This document shows, piece by piece, positions 1-6,751 of a DNA stretch of 9,253 nucleotides (the first letter of the stretch is position 1; every line of letters starts with the position of its first letter). The notes below the pieces were generated by a model that ran no database searches, was not told the origin of the DNA, and worked only from the letters and a program-made list of their open reading frames with translations. Source of the stretch: Alphaproteobacteria bacterium (GTDB lineage Bacteria > Pseudomonadota > Alphaproteobacteria > Caulobacterales > Parvularculaceae); contig JAUIEG010000068.1 of the NCBI GenBank assembly GCA_030428745.1, positions 1-9,253 of the forward strand. Reading direction: 5' to 3'. Both the position numbers and the translations under genes were made by a program.

Positions 1-2
1 AA

Positions 3-1292
3 GAGGCGACGGTCCACGAATCCGACTTCGTTGAAGAGGAGGAGGACGGCTTTTTCACTGCTGAAGATGAACCTGCGCCGCAGCCTGCGTTATCCGAGCC
101 GGTCCCGCAACAGCATCAACCTGAACCGGCGCCCGCGCCAGCTGTCACGCATGACGATACGCCCAGCGCTGATGCTTTGCGTCTGGCGCAAGCGGAAGAA
201 GCCGCACAAGCAGCCCTGAAACGCGCCGAAGAAGCCGAGGCCCTCGCCCGCGATTTGAAGCGCGCGAATGAGGAGGCGCAAAATGTCATGGAGGTTGGGC
301 TGCGCAAAAGGGAAGCCGCGCTCGACGAGCGCGCAAATGCGCTGATCGCCATGGAAAACCGGCTCACCGATCTTGCCGAAGAGTTTGAACAGCGCGGTCG
401 GGCGGAAGCCGCCGCCGATGCGAAAGCTGCGCAACACCCGCCTGCGCACTCGGCTGCTTTCCATGACAACGCGCCCGGCGTTTCAGAAGCGCATTTCGCC
501 GAATTCGCCAATCTGATGGGCGAGCAGTTCGACGCCCTGCGCGGCGCCGTCAACGGCGCCATCGAGAAACTCTCCCGCCGCATCGACACGCTGCCTTCGG
601 CCCAATCAGGCGCGGCGACGGCGACTGCGGCGCGGGTGCAGCTTTCGGATCTTCTTGGCGATGCGCTGGCGCCCGGGCGCTTCAAACTCTCGCACAAGCT
701 TTCCACCGGACGCACCGCCGACGCCGTCATCATGATGCCCGGCCCCATGGCTGCGATCGCCATCGATGCGCGCTTCCCCACGGAAGCATTCGACGCCTGG
801 CAATTGTCGCGCAACGCCGGAACGGAAACCGAATTGCGCCGGGCCATCCTGCGCCATATCGCCGACGGCGCTGAGAAACTGATTTCGCCGGAGGAAACCG
901 CCGACTGCGCCATGATGTTTGTGCCGTCGGAAAACATTCTTTCCGAACTGCATGCTCATTTTTCCGACCTCGTGCAGGAAAGCTATCGCGCGCGGGTCTG
1001 GATGGTCTCGCCGACATCGCTGATGGCGACGCTCCACACGATCAGCGCGGTCATGGCGGGCGCAGGCATCAATGAAATGAGCTCGGTCAACATGATCGAC
1101 GAACTCCACGAGCTGCGCGGCAGGGTCGCCAAGCTGGAGGGACAGCGCAAAAACGGGTCTGCGCAAGCGCCAGCGGACAAGCCCGCCCCCAATCCAGAAC
1201 CGTCTTACGCGCCGGCGGAATATAGCGATGTTTTTGAAAGCATTCAGCACGAGACCAGCGGCGAAGAAAAACCCCCGTTCCCCTTACGCTGA
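3..1292 (+). CDS. RmuC-domain protein, degenerate paralogue (5' partial)
   Basis: The frame is open from the window edge, so the true start lies upstream; 429 codons are visible. The first ~55 residues are acidic and proline/glutamine-rich. They are followed by an Ala/Glu/Lys/Arg-rich stretch (about nt 170-400) likely to form a coiled coil. The C-terminal half (about nt 640-1060) resembles the RmuC domain: an ADAVIMMP strand, an AIDARFP strand, an MMFVPSENI motif and an SPTSLMATL motif, in family order. RmuC is a predicted nuclease-fold protein linked to limiting DNA rearrangement. Two expected signatures are changed. The Lys of the D-x-K motif is Arg (codon 771-773, CGC), and the upstream G-x-W-G-E motif is absent, replaced by ARVQLSDLLGDAL. 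The copy may therefore be non-catalytic; this is inference. No membrane segment is visible, although one could lie in the missing N-terminus. It ends 6 bp from the stop of the convergent canonical rmuC. Confidence 0.82.
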   Translation, partial: EATVHESDFVEEEEDGFFTAEDEPAPQPALSEPVPQQHQPEPAPAPAVTHDDTPSADALRLAQAEEAAQAALKRAEEAEALARDLKRANEEAQNVMEVGLRKREAALDERANALIAMENRLTDLAEEFEQRGRAEAAADAKAAQHPPAHSAAFHDNAPGVSEAHFAEFANLMGEQFDALRGAVNGAIEKLSRRIDTLPSAQSGAATATAARVQLSDLLGDALAPGRFKLSHKLSTGRTADAVIMMPGPMAAIAIDARFPTEAFDAWQLSRNAGTETELRRAILRHIADGAEKLISPEETADCAMMFVPSENILSELHAHFSDLVQESYRARVWMVSPTSLMATLHTISAVMAGAGINEMSSVNMIDELHELRGRVAKLEGQRKNGSAQAPADKPAPNPEPSYAPAEYSDVFESIQHETSGEEKPPFPLR

Positions 1293-1298
1293 CGGCGC

Positions 1299-2738
1299 TC
1301 AGGCCGCGTCCTGAGACCCATCATCATTGTCGTCGAAAAGCTCGCCGCTGGCGTCCCGCAACAGGCGCGGGGTCTCCTCCACCTGAGCAGCCTCCTGTAT
1401 CGAGGACTCGATGCCCGGAATTTCATACTCGGCGAATTTGCGGGCGCGCGACAGGACGCGAGATTCGTAGCCGCCCACTGTGGCGTTGTATTTCTTCACC
1501 GCTGAGGCGAGCGCCTTGCCCACGCCTCCGAGATTATCGCCCATGACGCGCAGGCTGTCGTAAAGATCCTTCGCCATGGCGGCGACGGCCTGCGCATTTT
1601 CCGTCATCTTTTCCTGACGCCAGTTCAGGGCCGCCGACTTCAACATGGCGATCAGGATTGTCGGCGAGGCGATGAGGATCTTGCGGTCGAATGCGTCCTG
1701 ATAAAGTTGCGGGCGGACCTCGAGGGCGGCGGAGAAGTAATTCTCGCCCGGCACGAACATCACAACGTAATCGAGACTGTCTTTCAAGGACGCCGCATAG
1801 TCCTTCGCCGACAGGCTCTTCACATGGCTCCAGAGCGCGTCCGCATGACGCGCCAAATGCCCGGCGCGCGCGTCCTCCCCTTCAGCGTCGATTGCGTCGA
1901 GATAGGCGCCAAGAGAAACCTTGGAGTCGACAGCGACCACGCGCCCGCCCGGAAGGCTGACCACCATATCGGGCTGCTTGCGGCGAAGTTCGCTATCGTC
2001 ATGGCTCGCCTGTTCGACAAAATCCACATAGGCGCTCATGCCGGCGATCTCGACCACATTGCGGAGCTGTTCTTCCCCCCAGCGGCCGCGGGTTTTCGGT
2101 CCGGCGCGGAGCGCCGTTGCAAGCTTTTGCGCCTCGGCGCGAACGTCATGGGTCTGTTTTGCAAGCTCGCCAATCTGGCTCACCAGCGCGCCGCGGGATT
2201 CCGTTTGCTCCTTGCGCAGCTCATCAAGCCCTTTTTGATACCGGACCAGGGTTTCACTGACGGGTTTCAGCAAATCGTCGAGCGCCTGCTGGCGCTTTTC
2301 GCCATCGCTTTTCGCGTTCTCGCTATAGCGCTGAAACGTCTCGGCGGCGCGTTTCAGGAACGCTTCATTGGCGCCTTCGAGAAGCTGCGCCGTCGTCGCC
2401 TTGAACTCCGTCTCCATGCGCGTTTTCAATTCAGCGAGCGCACGCTCGCGCTCCTCGATCGTGGCGCGGCCCACCGCTACGTCGCTTTGCAATTGCTCGC
2501 GCTGACGCTTTTCATGGGCGAGCTCGTCGCGGACCGCATCGAAAGCGACGAGTTGCTCCTGGGTCTTGGCGAGCGTGATGCGCGTTTCTTCAAGTTCGCT
2601 GCGATGGGCGCCAGCGCGTTTGGACGCGCGCCGAGCCTGAAGAATGAAAAAGACTGCGGCGATAAAAAGAAACAGGACAAGCCAGAAGGCGGCGCCATCC
2701 GGCGGCACTCCCGCATCATTGAGAAATTCGTAAATCAT
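1299..2738 (-). CDS. rmuC: DNA recombination protein RmuC
   Basis: This 479-residue protein has the full RmuC layout. A single membrane segment lies at about residues 17-34, then a long charged coiled coil (about 40-210), then the RmuC domain. Visible motifs are GRWGE (218-222), PDMVVSLP (256-263), VDSK (270-273; Asp271 and Lys273 match the D-x-K of the predicted PD-(D/E)xK-like nuclease fold), MFVPGE (327-332) and ASPT (357-360). An acidic tail ends the protein. E. coli RmuC has the same domain order and is connected with suppression of inversions at short inverted repeats; its biochemistry is not settled. The ATG is 9 nt beyond the gtrA stop, so it is probably co-transcribed with gtrA and the glycosyltransferase. 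No strong Shine-Dalgarno is present, only GGGCG directly before the ATG, and that lies in a hairpin stem (2737-2757). The gene converges on a second RmuC-domain gene. Confidence 0.95.
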   Translation of the reverse strand: MIYEFLNDAGVPPDGAAFWLVLFLFIAAVFFILQARRASKRAGAHRSELEETRITLAKTQEQLVAFDAVRDELAHEKRQREQLQSDVAVGRATIEERERALAELKTRMETEFKATTAQLLEGANEAFLKRAAETFQRYSENAKSDGEKRQQALDDLLKPVSETLVRYQKGLDELRKEQTESRGALVSQIGELAKQTHDVRAEAQKLATALRAGPKTRGRWGEEQLRNVVEIAGMSAYVDFVEQASHDDSELRRKQPDMVVSLPGGRVVAVDSKVSLGAYLDAIDAEGEDARAGHLARHADALWSHVKSLSAKDYAASLKDSLDYVVMFVPGENYFSAALEVRPQLYQDAFDRKILIASPTILIAMLKSAALNWRQEKMTENAQAVAAMAKDLYDSLRVMGDNLGGVGKALASAVKKYNATVGGYESRVLSRARKFAEYEIPGIESSIQEAAQVEETPRLLRDASGELFDDNDDGSQDAA

Positions 2739-2757
2739 CGCCCATTTTTAGGGCGAT
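2737..2757 (-). promoter_or_regulatory. Hairpin over the gtrA stop / rmuC start junction
   Basis: A perfect 7-bp inverted repeat, ATCGCCC (2737-2743) and GGGCGAT (2751-2757), flanks a 7-nt A/T loop (2744-2750). In the minus-strand mRNA the 3' arm contains the only SD-like bases of rmuC and the first two bases of its AUG. The loop carries the gtrA UAA stop (2748-2750). This geometry suits translational coupling: a ribosome finishing gtrA would open the stem and free the rmuC start. The pairing is directly visible; the coupling role is inference. There is no U-tract, so it is unlikely to be an intrinsic terminator. Confidence 0.5.
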
Positions 2758-3188
2758 TCGGCCTTTTTTGCGGGTCCTTCTTCCCCAGCCCCGAAGACCA
2801 GAAAGGCGCTGGCGAAGTAGTTGAGGAAAAGCGTGACCGCCACCGCCGAGAGCTTGGCCATGAAAGGGCCAATGACGGGGGCGAGCCAGAAGACCAGCCC
2901 TGTGGAAATCGCCAGAGACACCAGATGCGCCGCACAGAACTTGCCGTAGCCGCCAAGGGAAAGCGCCGCCGGCCCATCCGCCCGGCGGAAGGTCACGCGG
3001 GAATTCACCACATAGCTGAACGGGTTTGCGACAGCGAAAGCCGCGATATTGGCCAGCGCCGGTGTGACGCCCAACAACACGCCTGCGCTGAAGACAGCGA
3101 AATCGACGGCCGTGTTTGCCGCGCCGACAAGACCGAAGAGCGCGAGCCCGCGCCCGTGAGTTTTGACATGATCCGGGCTGCGCCTCAC
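2748..3188 (-). CDS. GtrA-family membrane protein (putative polyprenyl-phosphate sugar flippase)
   Basis: This 146-residue, four-helix membrane protein has helices near residues 15-38, 42-60, 83-103 and 108-132. It carries GtrA-family features: an F-x-L-V-G-x-x-N-T-x-x-D start of helix 1 (18-30), the NSRVTFRR loop (62-69) after helix 2, and a final helix with LNYFAS and a terminal VF pair (122-132). GtrA proteins are thought to move polyprenyl-phosphate-linked sugars across the inner membrane for a periplasmic transferase. The start is GTG and overlaps the TGA of the upstream GtrB-like gene (GTGA, 3185-3188), a classic coupled pair; a GAAGGGCGG stretch about 10 nt upstream can act as its SD. 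It is the only gtrA in the window although there are two GtrB-like genes. The short charged tail (GEEGPAKKAESP) is unremarkable. Confidence 0.9.
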   Translation of the reverse strand: MRRSPDHVKTHGRGLALFGLVGAANTAVDFAVFSAGVLLGVTPALANIAAFAVANPFSYVVNSRVTFRRADGPAALSLGGYGKFCAAHLVSLAISTGLVFWLAPVIGPFMAKLSAVAVTLFLNYFASAFLVFGAGEEGPAKKAESP

Positions 3189-4240
3189 GCGACGGACCGC
3201 CCTTCAGATGGCTTGGCGGATGGCGCGTCACTCACCGATGCGTCAACAGCAGCCGACTCCACCGCATTGGTGAAATAGAGAGGACGCTGTTTCGTCTCGT
3301 TGAAAATGCGGCCGAGATATTCGCCCATGACGCCCAGCACCATCAGTTGCACGCCGCCGAGAAACAGAGTGAGCGCCGCGAGTGTTGCAAAACCTTGCAC
3401 CGGATCGCCGAAGATAAGTTTTTTTACGATGTAGTAGGCGCCGAGCAGAAAGGCAAAACCGGCGACGACAAACCCCAGATAGGTGGAGAGTTTCAACGGC
3501 GCGAGCGTCGACGACGTCATCCCCTCAAGCGAGAGATTCCAGAGCTTCCAGTAATTCCATTTCGTCGTTCCCGCTTCACGCGGCGCGCGGTCATATTGAA
3601 CGACAGTCGAGGGAAACCCAGCCCAAGCGAAAACGCCTTTCATGAAGCGGTGCCGCTCGCGCAAGGCGCAAACCGCATCAACCACCTTGCGGCTCATGAG
3701 GCGAAAGTCGCCGACATTTTCCGGAATTGGCGTCGAGCCGATATGGCGCATCATGCGGTAAAACGCCGAGGCGGTCGCTTTTTTCAACCAGCTCTCGCCA
3801 GCGCGCGTCAGCCTTTGTCCGTATACGACATCATACCCCTGGCGCCAGCCGGCGATCATGTCTTCGATCACATGCGGCGGGTCCTGAAGATCTGCATCCA
3901 TGACGACGATCGCATCCCCGCAGGCATGATCCAGCCCGGCGGTGAGCGCGATCTCCTTACCAAAATTGCGGCTCAAATCAACGATTGTCGTATTCGGATG
4001 GACGGCGCGTAATTCACGCATCTTCAAAAGCGTGAGGTCGCGGCTGCCGTCATTGACAAAAATAATTTCAAAGGGCTGGGCGAGGCGGCGCATGACTTTC
4101 GACACCGCCTTGTGGAAGGCGACGATCATGTCCGCCTCGTTATAGGCGGGGCAGACAATCGATAATAGCGCCGGCGCCGTTTCGGCGCGGGGCGTAACAC
4201 CCATATTGGGCTCGCCTGTAGGTGTCGCAGCTGACGGCAT
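3185..4240 (-). CDS. GtrB-like polyprenyl-phosphate glycosyltransferase (GT2), copy A
   Basis: This 351-residue protein has a GT-A fold catalytic domain with CPAYNE (30-35), NDGS (63-66), DADLQDPP (115-122, the D-x-D-type metal/nucleotide-sugar site), GDFRLMSR (177-184) and RFMKG (198-202). Two C-terminal membrane helices follow (about 252-272 and 287-305), then GEYLGRIFNETKQRPLYF (306-323), typical of GtrB/DPM1-like enzymes that charge polyprenyl phosphate with a sugar from a nucleotide donor at the cytoplasmic face. The ATG at 4240 is preferred: GGAGGG (4251-4256, minus strand) sits 10 nt upstream, and residue numbering then matches copy B without a gap across the core. An in-frame TTG at 4258 would place the start inside that SD. 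It is first in the operon with gtrA and rmuC, and divergent from a GT87 gene. Sugar specificity is unknown. It is about 72% identical to copy B (hand count, residues 21-325). Confidence 0.94.
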   Translation of the reverse strand: MPSAATPTGEPNMGVTPRAETAPALLSIVCPAYNEADMIVAFHKAVSKVMRRLAQPFEIIFVNDGSRDLTLLKMRELRAVHPNTTIVDLSRNFGKEIALTAGLDHACGDAIVVMDADLQDPPHVIEDMIAGWRQGYDVVYGQRLTRAGESWLKKATASAFYRMMRHIGSTPIPENVGDFRLMSRKVVDAVCALRERHRFMKGVFAWAGFPSTVVQYDRAPREAGTTKWNYWKLWNLSLEGMTSSTLAPLKLSTYLGFVVAGFAFLLGAYYIVKKLIFGDPVQGFATLAALTLFLGGVQLMVLGVMGEYLGRIFNETKQRPLYFTNAVESAAVDASVSDAPSAKPSEGRSVA

Positions 4241-4250
4241 GGGGCGGGCG

Positions 4251-4256
4251 CCCTCC
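4251..4256 (-). promoter_or_regulatory. Shine-Dalgarno of GtrB-like copy A
   Basis: GGAGGG on the minus strand, 10 nt before the ATG at 4240. It decides the start: the longer TTG-initiated reading (4258) would overlap this SD and lacks one of its own. Confidence 0.75.
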
Positions 4257-4264
4257 AAAGAGTT

Positions 4265-4315
4265 GGTTAACCAGTTCCAAACTAAACCTTTCTTTATTTC
4301 CCAGAGGTAAACGGA
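4265..4315. promoter_or_regulatory. Conserved bidirectional intergenic block, copy A
   Basis: This non-coding block lies between the divergent GtrB-like and GT87 genes and matches 6695-6745 at 47 of 51 positions. It begins with the palindrome GGTTAACC (4265-4272), continues through an A/T-rich run (ACTAAACCTTTCTTTATTTC), and ends with an AGAGG SD-like element (4303-4307) for the rightward gene. It lies 24 nt from the leftward ATG and 8 nt from the rightward ATG, almost the same spacing as in copy B. It is probably a shared divergent promoter/operator plus leader. Exact -35/-10 boxes cannot be assigned by eye. GTTAACC resembles a CtrA half-site, but the paired TTAA-N7-TTAA arrangement is not present. 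Confidence 0.6.
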
Positions 4316-4323
4316 ATGCCGTT

Positions 4324-5625
4324 ATGACCATGGAGACCGCCAGCCCCGCGCCTTCATCCGGTCCTGCGCCCGACCCGGCGCGTGGCGGCTTCTCTGCGCG
4401 TTACCCATTGCTTCATGCCCTCACAACATCGCCGGACCGCAGAATCCTCTGGACCGTCAGCATAGCTGCGCTGGCGCTTTACAGCGTCATTTATGTAAGA
4501 GCGGTGCTTCAGTCGACACATTACGTCCTTTTCGACACCATCGTCATCGGCGGGGACTTCACCGCATTCTGGATGGCCGCGAAAACTCTTTTCGCCGACG
4601 GGGCGAACGCGCTCTATCAACCGGAGGTGTTGAATAGTCGGCTGGAAGCGGCTTTTCCCGTCCAACGGGAGTTCAGGTTGTTCTGGCAATACCCACCGAC
4701 ATTTTATTTCATCGTAGCGCCCCTTGCGCTTCTGTCTTACCCGGCAGCGCTCTTGAGCTGGATGGCTATGACCGCCAGTTTCACCGCCGCGGCCTTGGCG
4801 AGCCTTTGGCGGGCCCGCACGCCGCTCCTCGTAGTGTTTGCCTCCGCCGCCGCCGGGCAGGCATGGATTACGGGGCAGACCGGTTTCCTGACCGCTGCAC
4901 TAGTGACGCTGGCGGCCGGTTGGGCGGACCGGCGGCCGATGATCGCCGGCGTCGCAGCGGGGATTTTGACGGTCAAACCGCAGCTTGGCCTGCTCATTCC
5001 CGTCGCCTACGCCGCCGCCGGATGCTGGCGCGCCTTCGGCGCCGCCGCCTTCACTGGCGTCGCCCTCGCCGTTTTGAGTGTTTTCTTTTTTGGGATCGAA
5101 AGCTGGGTCAGCTTTTTTGACGCCATGGGCGCGCAAGGCGCCCGCACAAGCCTCTCCAGCTTTCCGCAGTACAAGCTGATGACGCCCTATGGATTTTTGA
5201 CGACGCTTGGCGTTGGCGCCAGCCTTGCGGTCATCGTGCAGGCGCTTACCGCGCTGGCGTTGGCCGTCTTTGTCTATGGCGTCTGGCGAAAGAGCCCGTC
5301 ATGGGAGACGCGCCTGATCGCGCTGGCCGCCGCAACGCCCTTGGCGGCGCCATATGTCTTTTATTACGAAGCGCCGATCTTTTTTGCAGCGATGATCATG
5401 CTCGCCAAATGCGGGATCGAGCGCGGGTGGTTGCCCCTTGAAAAGCAGGCGCTGATGGCGCTGTGGATTTTGCCCGCCTTCACGCCCGGCCCGGACTGGC
5501 TGCCGATACCGGCGCTAATCGCCTTCGCCGCCTTCGCGCTTTGCGCCCGACGCGTTCTGCATGACTGTCCGCTCAATCTAAGCGATTACAGGCTTCCCAC
5601 AAAGATCGCCCGGCTCGCCTCTTAA
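4324..5625 (+). CDS. GT87/DUF2029 family membrane glycosyltransferase, copy A
   Basis: This 433-residue multi-pass membrane protein (roughly ten hydrophobic segments) belongs to the DUF2029/GT87 group of GT-C enzymes, which use polyprenyl-phosphate sugars as donors on the outer face of the membrane; mycobacterial PimE is the best-known member. Signatures are GGDFTAFWMAA after the first helix (Asp78 is the likely catalytic acidic residue by position in the first loop), ALYQP (96-100), WQYPP (121-125), GQTGFLTAAL (184-193) and KPQLGLLIP (218-226). The ATG at 4324 is chosen because the protein then aligns with copy B from its N-terminus and starts just after the conserved leader; an ATG two codons later is possible. 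The AGAGG element is 16 nt upstream, longer than usual. The stop overlaps the stop of GtrB-like copy B through TTAA (5622-5625). Acceptor and sugar are unknown. Confidence 0.9.
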   Translation: MTMETASPAPSSGPAPDPARGGFSARYPLLHALTTSPDRRILWTVSIAALALYSVIYVRAVLQSTHYVLFDTIVIGGDFTAFWMAAKTLFADGANALYQPEVLNSRLEAAFPVQREFRLFWQYPPTFYFIVAPLALLSYPAALLSWMAMTASFTAAALASLWRARTPLLVVFASAAAGQAWITGQTGFLTAALVTLAAGWADRRPMIAGVAAGILTVKPQLGLLIPVAYAAAGCWRAFGAAAFTGVALAVLSVFFFGIESWVSFFDAMGAQGARTSLSSFPQYKLMTPYGFLTTLGVGASLAVIVQALTALALAVFVYGVWRKSPSWETRLIALAAATPLAAPYVFYYEAPIFFAAMIMLAKCGIERGWLPLEKQALMALWILPAFTPGPDWLPIPALIAFAAFALCARRVLHDCPLNLSDYRLPTKIARLAS

Positions 5626-6671
5626 GCCACGGACGAAACCGGCGCGGGGCGCTCAGCGCCTTGCGACAGCGCTTCGGCGGTCGAGATCTCAACACTCGTC
5701 GTAAAGTAAAGCGGCCGCTGCTTTGTTTCATTGAAAATACGGCCGAGATATTCGCCCATCACGCCCAGCACCATGAGCTGCAACCCGCCCAGAAAAAGCA
5801 CCAATGCGGCAAGCGTCGGAAAGCCCGGCGCCGGATCGCCCACCACCGCGGCTTTCGCCACGACAAACGTTCCGTAGGCGAAGGAAAGCGCCGCGACAGC
5901 GGTGCCGATATAAGTGGAGATTTTAAGCGGGGCCAGCGTGTGCGAGGTCACGCCCTCGATAGAGAAATTCCAGAGCTTCCAGAAACTCCACTTCGACGCC
6001 CCTGCGTGCCGCGTCTCCACATCGAACGGCACCGCTTTGGACGGAAAACCGACCCAGGCGAAAACGCCTTTCATGAACCGGTGATGCTCTCGCAACGACC
6101 GCACGGCATCCGCCGCCTTGCGACTCATCAGACGGAAATCACCGGCGTTCGGCGGGATCGGCGAACGTCCGATGCCGTTCATGATGCGATAGAACGCTTT
6201 GGCGGTGGCGCGGCGCAAAAAGCCCTCATCTTCACGCCCGCGTCGCTGGCCGTAAACGACGTCATAGCCTTCGCGCCAGCCGGCGATCATTTCCTCAATC
6301 ACTTGCGGCGGGTGTTGGAGGTCAGCGTCGATAATCACGACGGCGTCGCCGCGCGCGTAATCGAGTCCCGCCGACACCGCCGTCTCCTTGCCGAAATTAC
6401 GGCTGAGATCGACAATTGTCGTGTTCGGATGAACCTCGCGCAATTCACGCATCCTGAGGATCGTTTCATCGCGGCTGCCGTCATTGATAAAGACGACTTC
6501 GAAAGGCTGCGCGAGGCGGCGCATGACTTTCGACACCGCCTTATGAAAGGCAATGATGTTTTCCGCCTCATTATAGGCGGGGCAGACAATCGACAGGAGC
6601 GCGGGCGCCGTTTCAGCGCGCGGACGCAAGCCGGGAGGGGTGTCGCCTGTCATTTTCTGACTGTCCGTCAT
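5622..6671 (-). CDS. GtrB-like polyprenyl-phosphate glycosyltransferase (GT2), copy B
   Basis: This 349-residue paralogue of copy A aligns without gaps over residues 19-325. All catalytic signatures are kept: CPAYNE (30-35), NDGS (63-66), DADLQHPP (115-122), GDFRLMSR (177-184), RFMKG (198-202) and the GEYLGRIFNETKQRPLYF end (306-323) after two C-terminal helices. It should therefore be an active polyprenyl-phosphate sugar synthase. Divergence from copy A concentrates at residues 144-170, 211-226 and the first C-terminal helix (255-278), where donor or partner preference could differ (inference). The ATG at 6671 has GAAGAG about 9 nt upstream. Unlike copy A, no gtrA follows; its 3' end runs tail to tail into GT87 copy A. 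It is divergent from GT87 copy B and shares the conserved intergenic block. Confidence 0.94.
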   Translation of the reverse strand: MTDSQKMTGDTPPGLRPRAETAPALLSIVCPAYNEAENIIAFHKAVSKVMRRLAQPFEVVFINDGSRDETILRMRELREVHPNTTIVDLSRNFGKETAVSAGLDYARGDAVVIIDADLQHPPQVIEEMIAGWREGYDVVYGQRRGREDEGFLRRATAKAFYRIMNGIGRSPIPPNAGDFRLMSRKAADAVRSLREHHRFMKGVFAWVGFPSKAVPFDVETRHAGASKWSFWKLWNFSIEGVTSHTLAPLKISTYIGTAVAALSFAYGTFVVAKAAVVGDPAPGFPTLAALVLFLGGLQLMVLGVMGEYLGRIFNETKQRPLYFTTSVEISTAEALSQGAERPAPVSSVA

Positions 6672-6694
6672 GGAAAACGCTCTTCAAAGCCTTC

Positions 6695-6745
6695 GGTTAA
6701 CCAGCCCTAAACTAAACCTTTCTTTATTTCTCAGAGGTAAACGGA
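6695..6745. promoter_or_regulatory. Conserved bidirectional intergenic block, copy B
   Basis: Second copy of the 51-bp block at 4265-4315, differing at 4 positions (three close together after the GGTTAACC palindrome at 6695-6702, one just before the AGAGG element at 6733-6737). It lies 23 nt from the leftward ATG (6671) and 6 nt from the rightward ATG (6752). Near-identity in non-coding DNA, while the flanking genes have drifted to about 65-72% protein identity, points to a constrained regulatory element or gene conversion. Confidence 0.6.
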
Positions 6746-6751
6746 CCGATT

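Noticed and set aside
2737..2757. Intrinsic terminator after gtrA
   Set aside because: The stem is followed by the rmuC coding sequence and no U-tract, and rmuC begins inside the stem.
1707..3278. A 523-codon open frame on the plus strand, antisense to rmuC and gtrA
   Set aside because: The minus-strand proteins have full family motifs and this frame has no recognisable domain; long antisense frames are common in GC-rich coding DNA.
4241..4258. TTG start for GtrB-like copy A
   Set aside because: The TTG overlaps the GGAGGG SD of the ATG at 4240, and copy B numbering matches the ATG start.
4265..4272. CtrA-type binding site at GGTTAACC (also at 6695-6702)
   Set aside because: Only a half-site is visible; the paired TTAA-N7-TTAA arrangement is missing, so a specific regulator is not called.
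4222..4323. N-terminal extension of GT87 copy A upstream of 4324
   Set aside because: It would run through the conserved non-coding block and the SD-like element; copy B has no matching extension and aligns from the ATG at 4324.
5661..6710. A 349-codon plus-strand frame antisense to GtrB-like copy B
   Set aside because: It mirrors a gene with clear catalytic motifs, has a basic, low-information composition, and shows no family signature.
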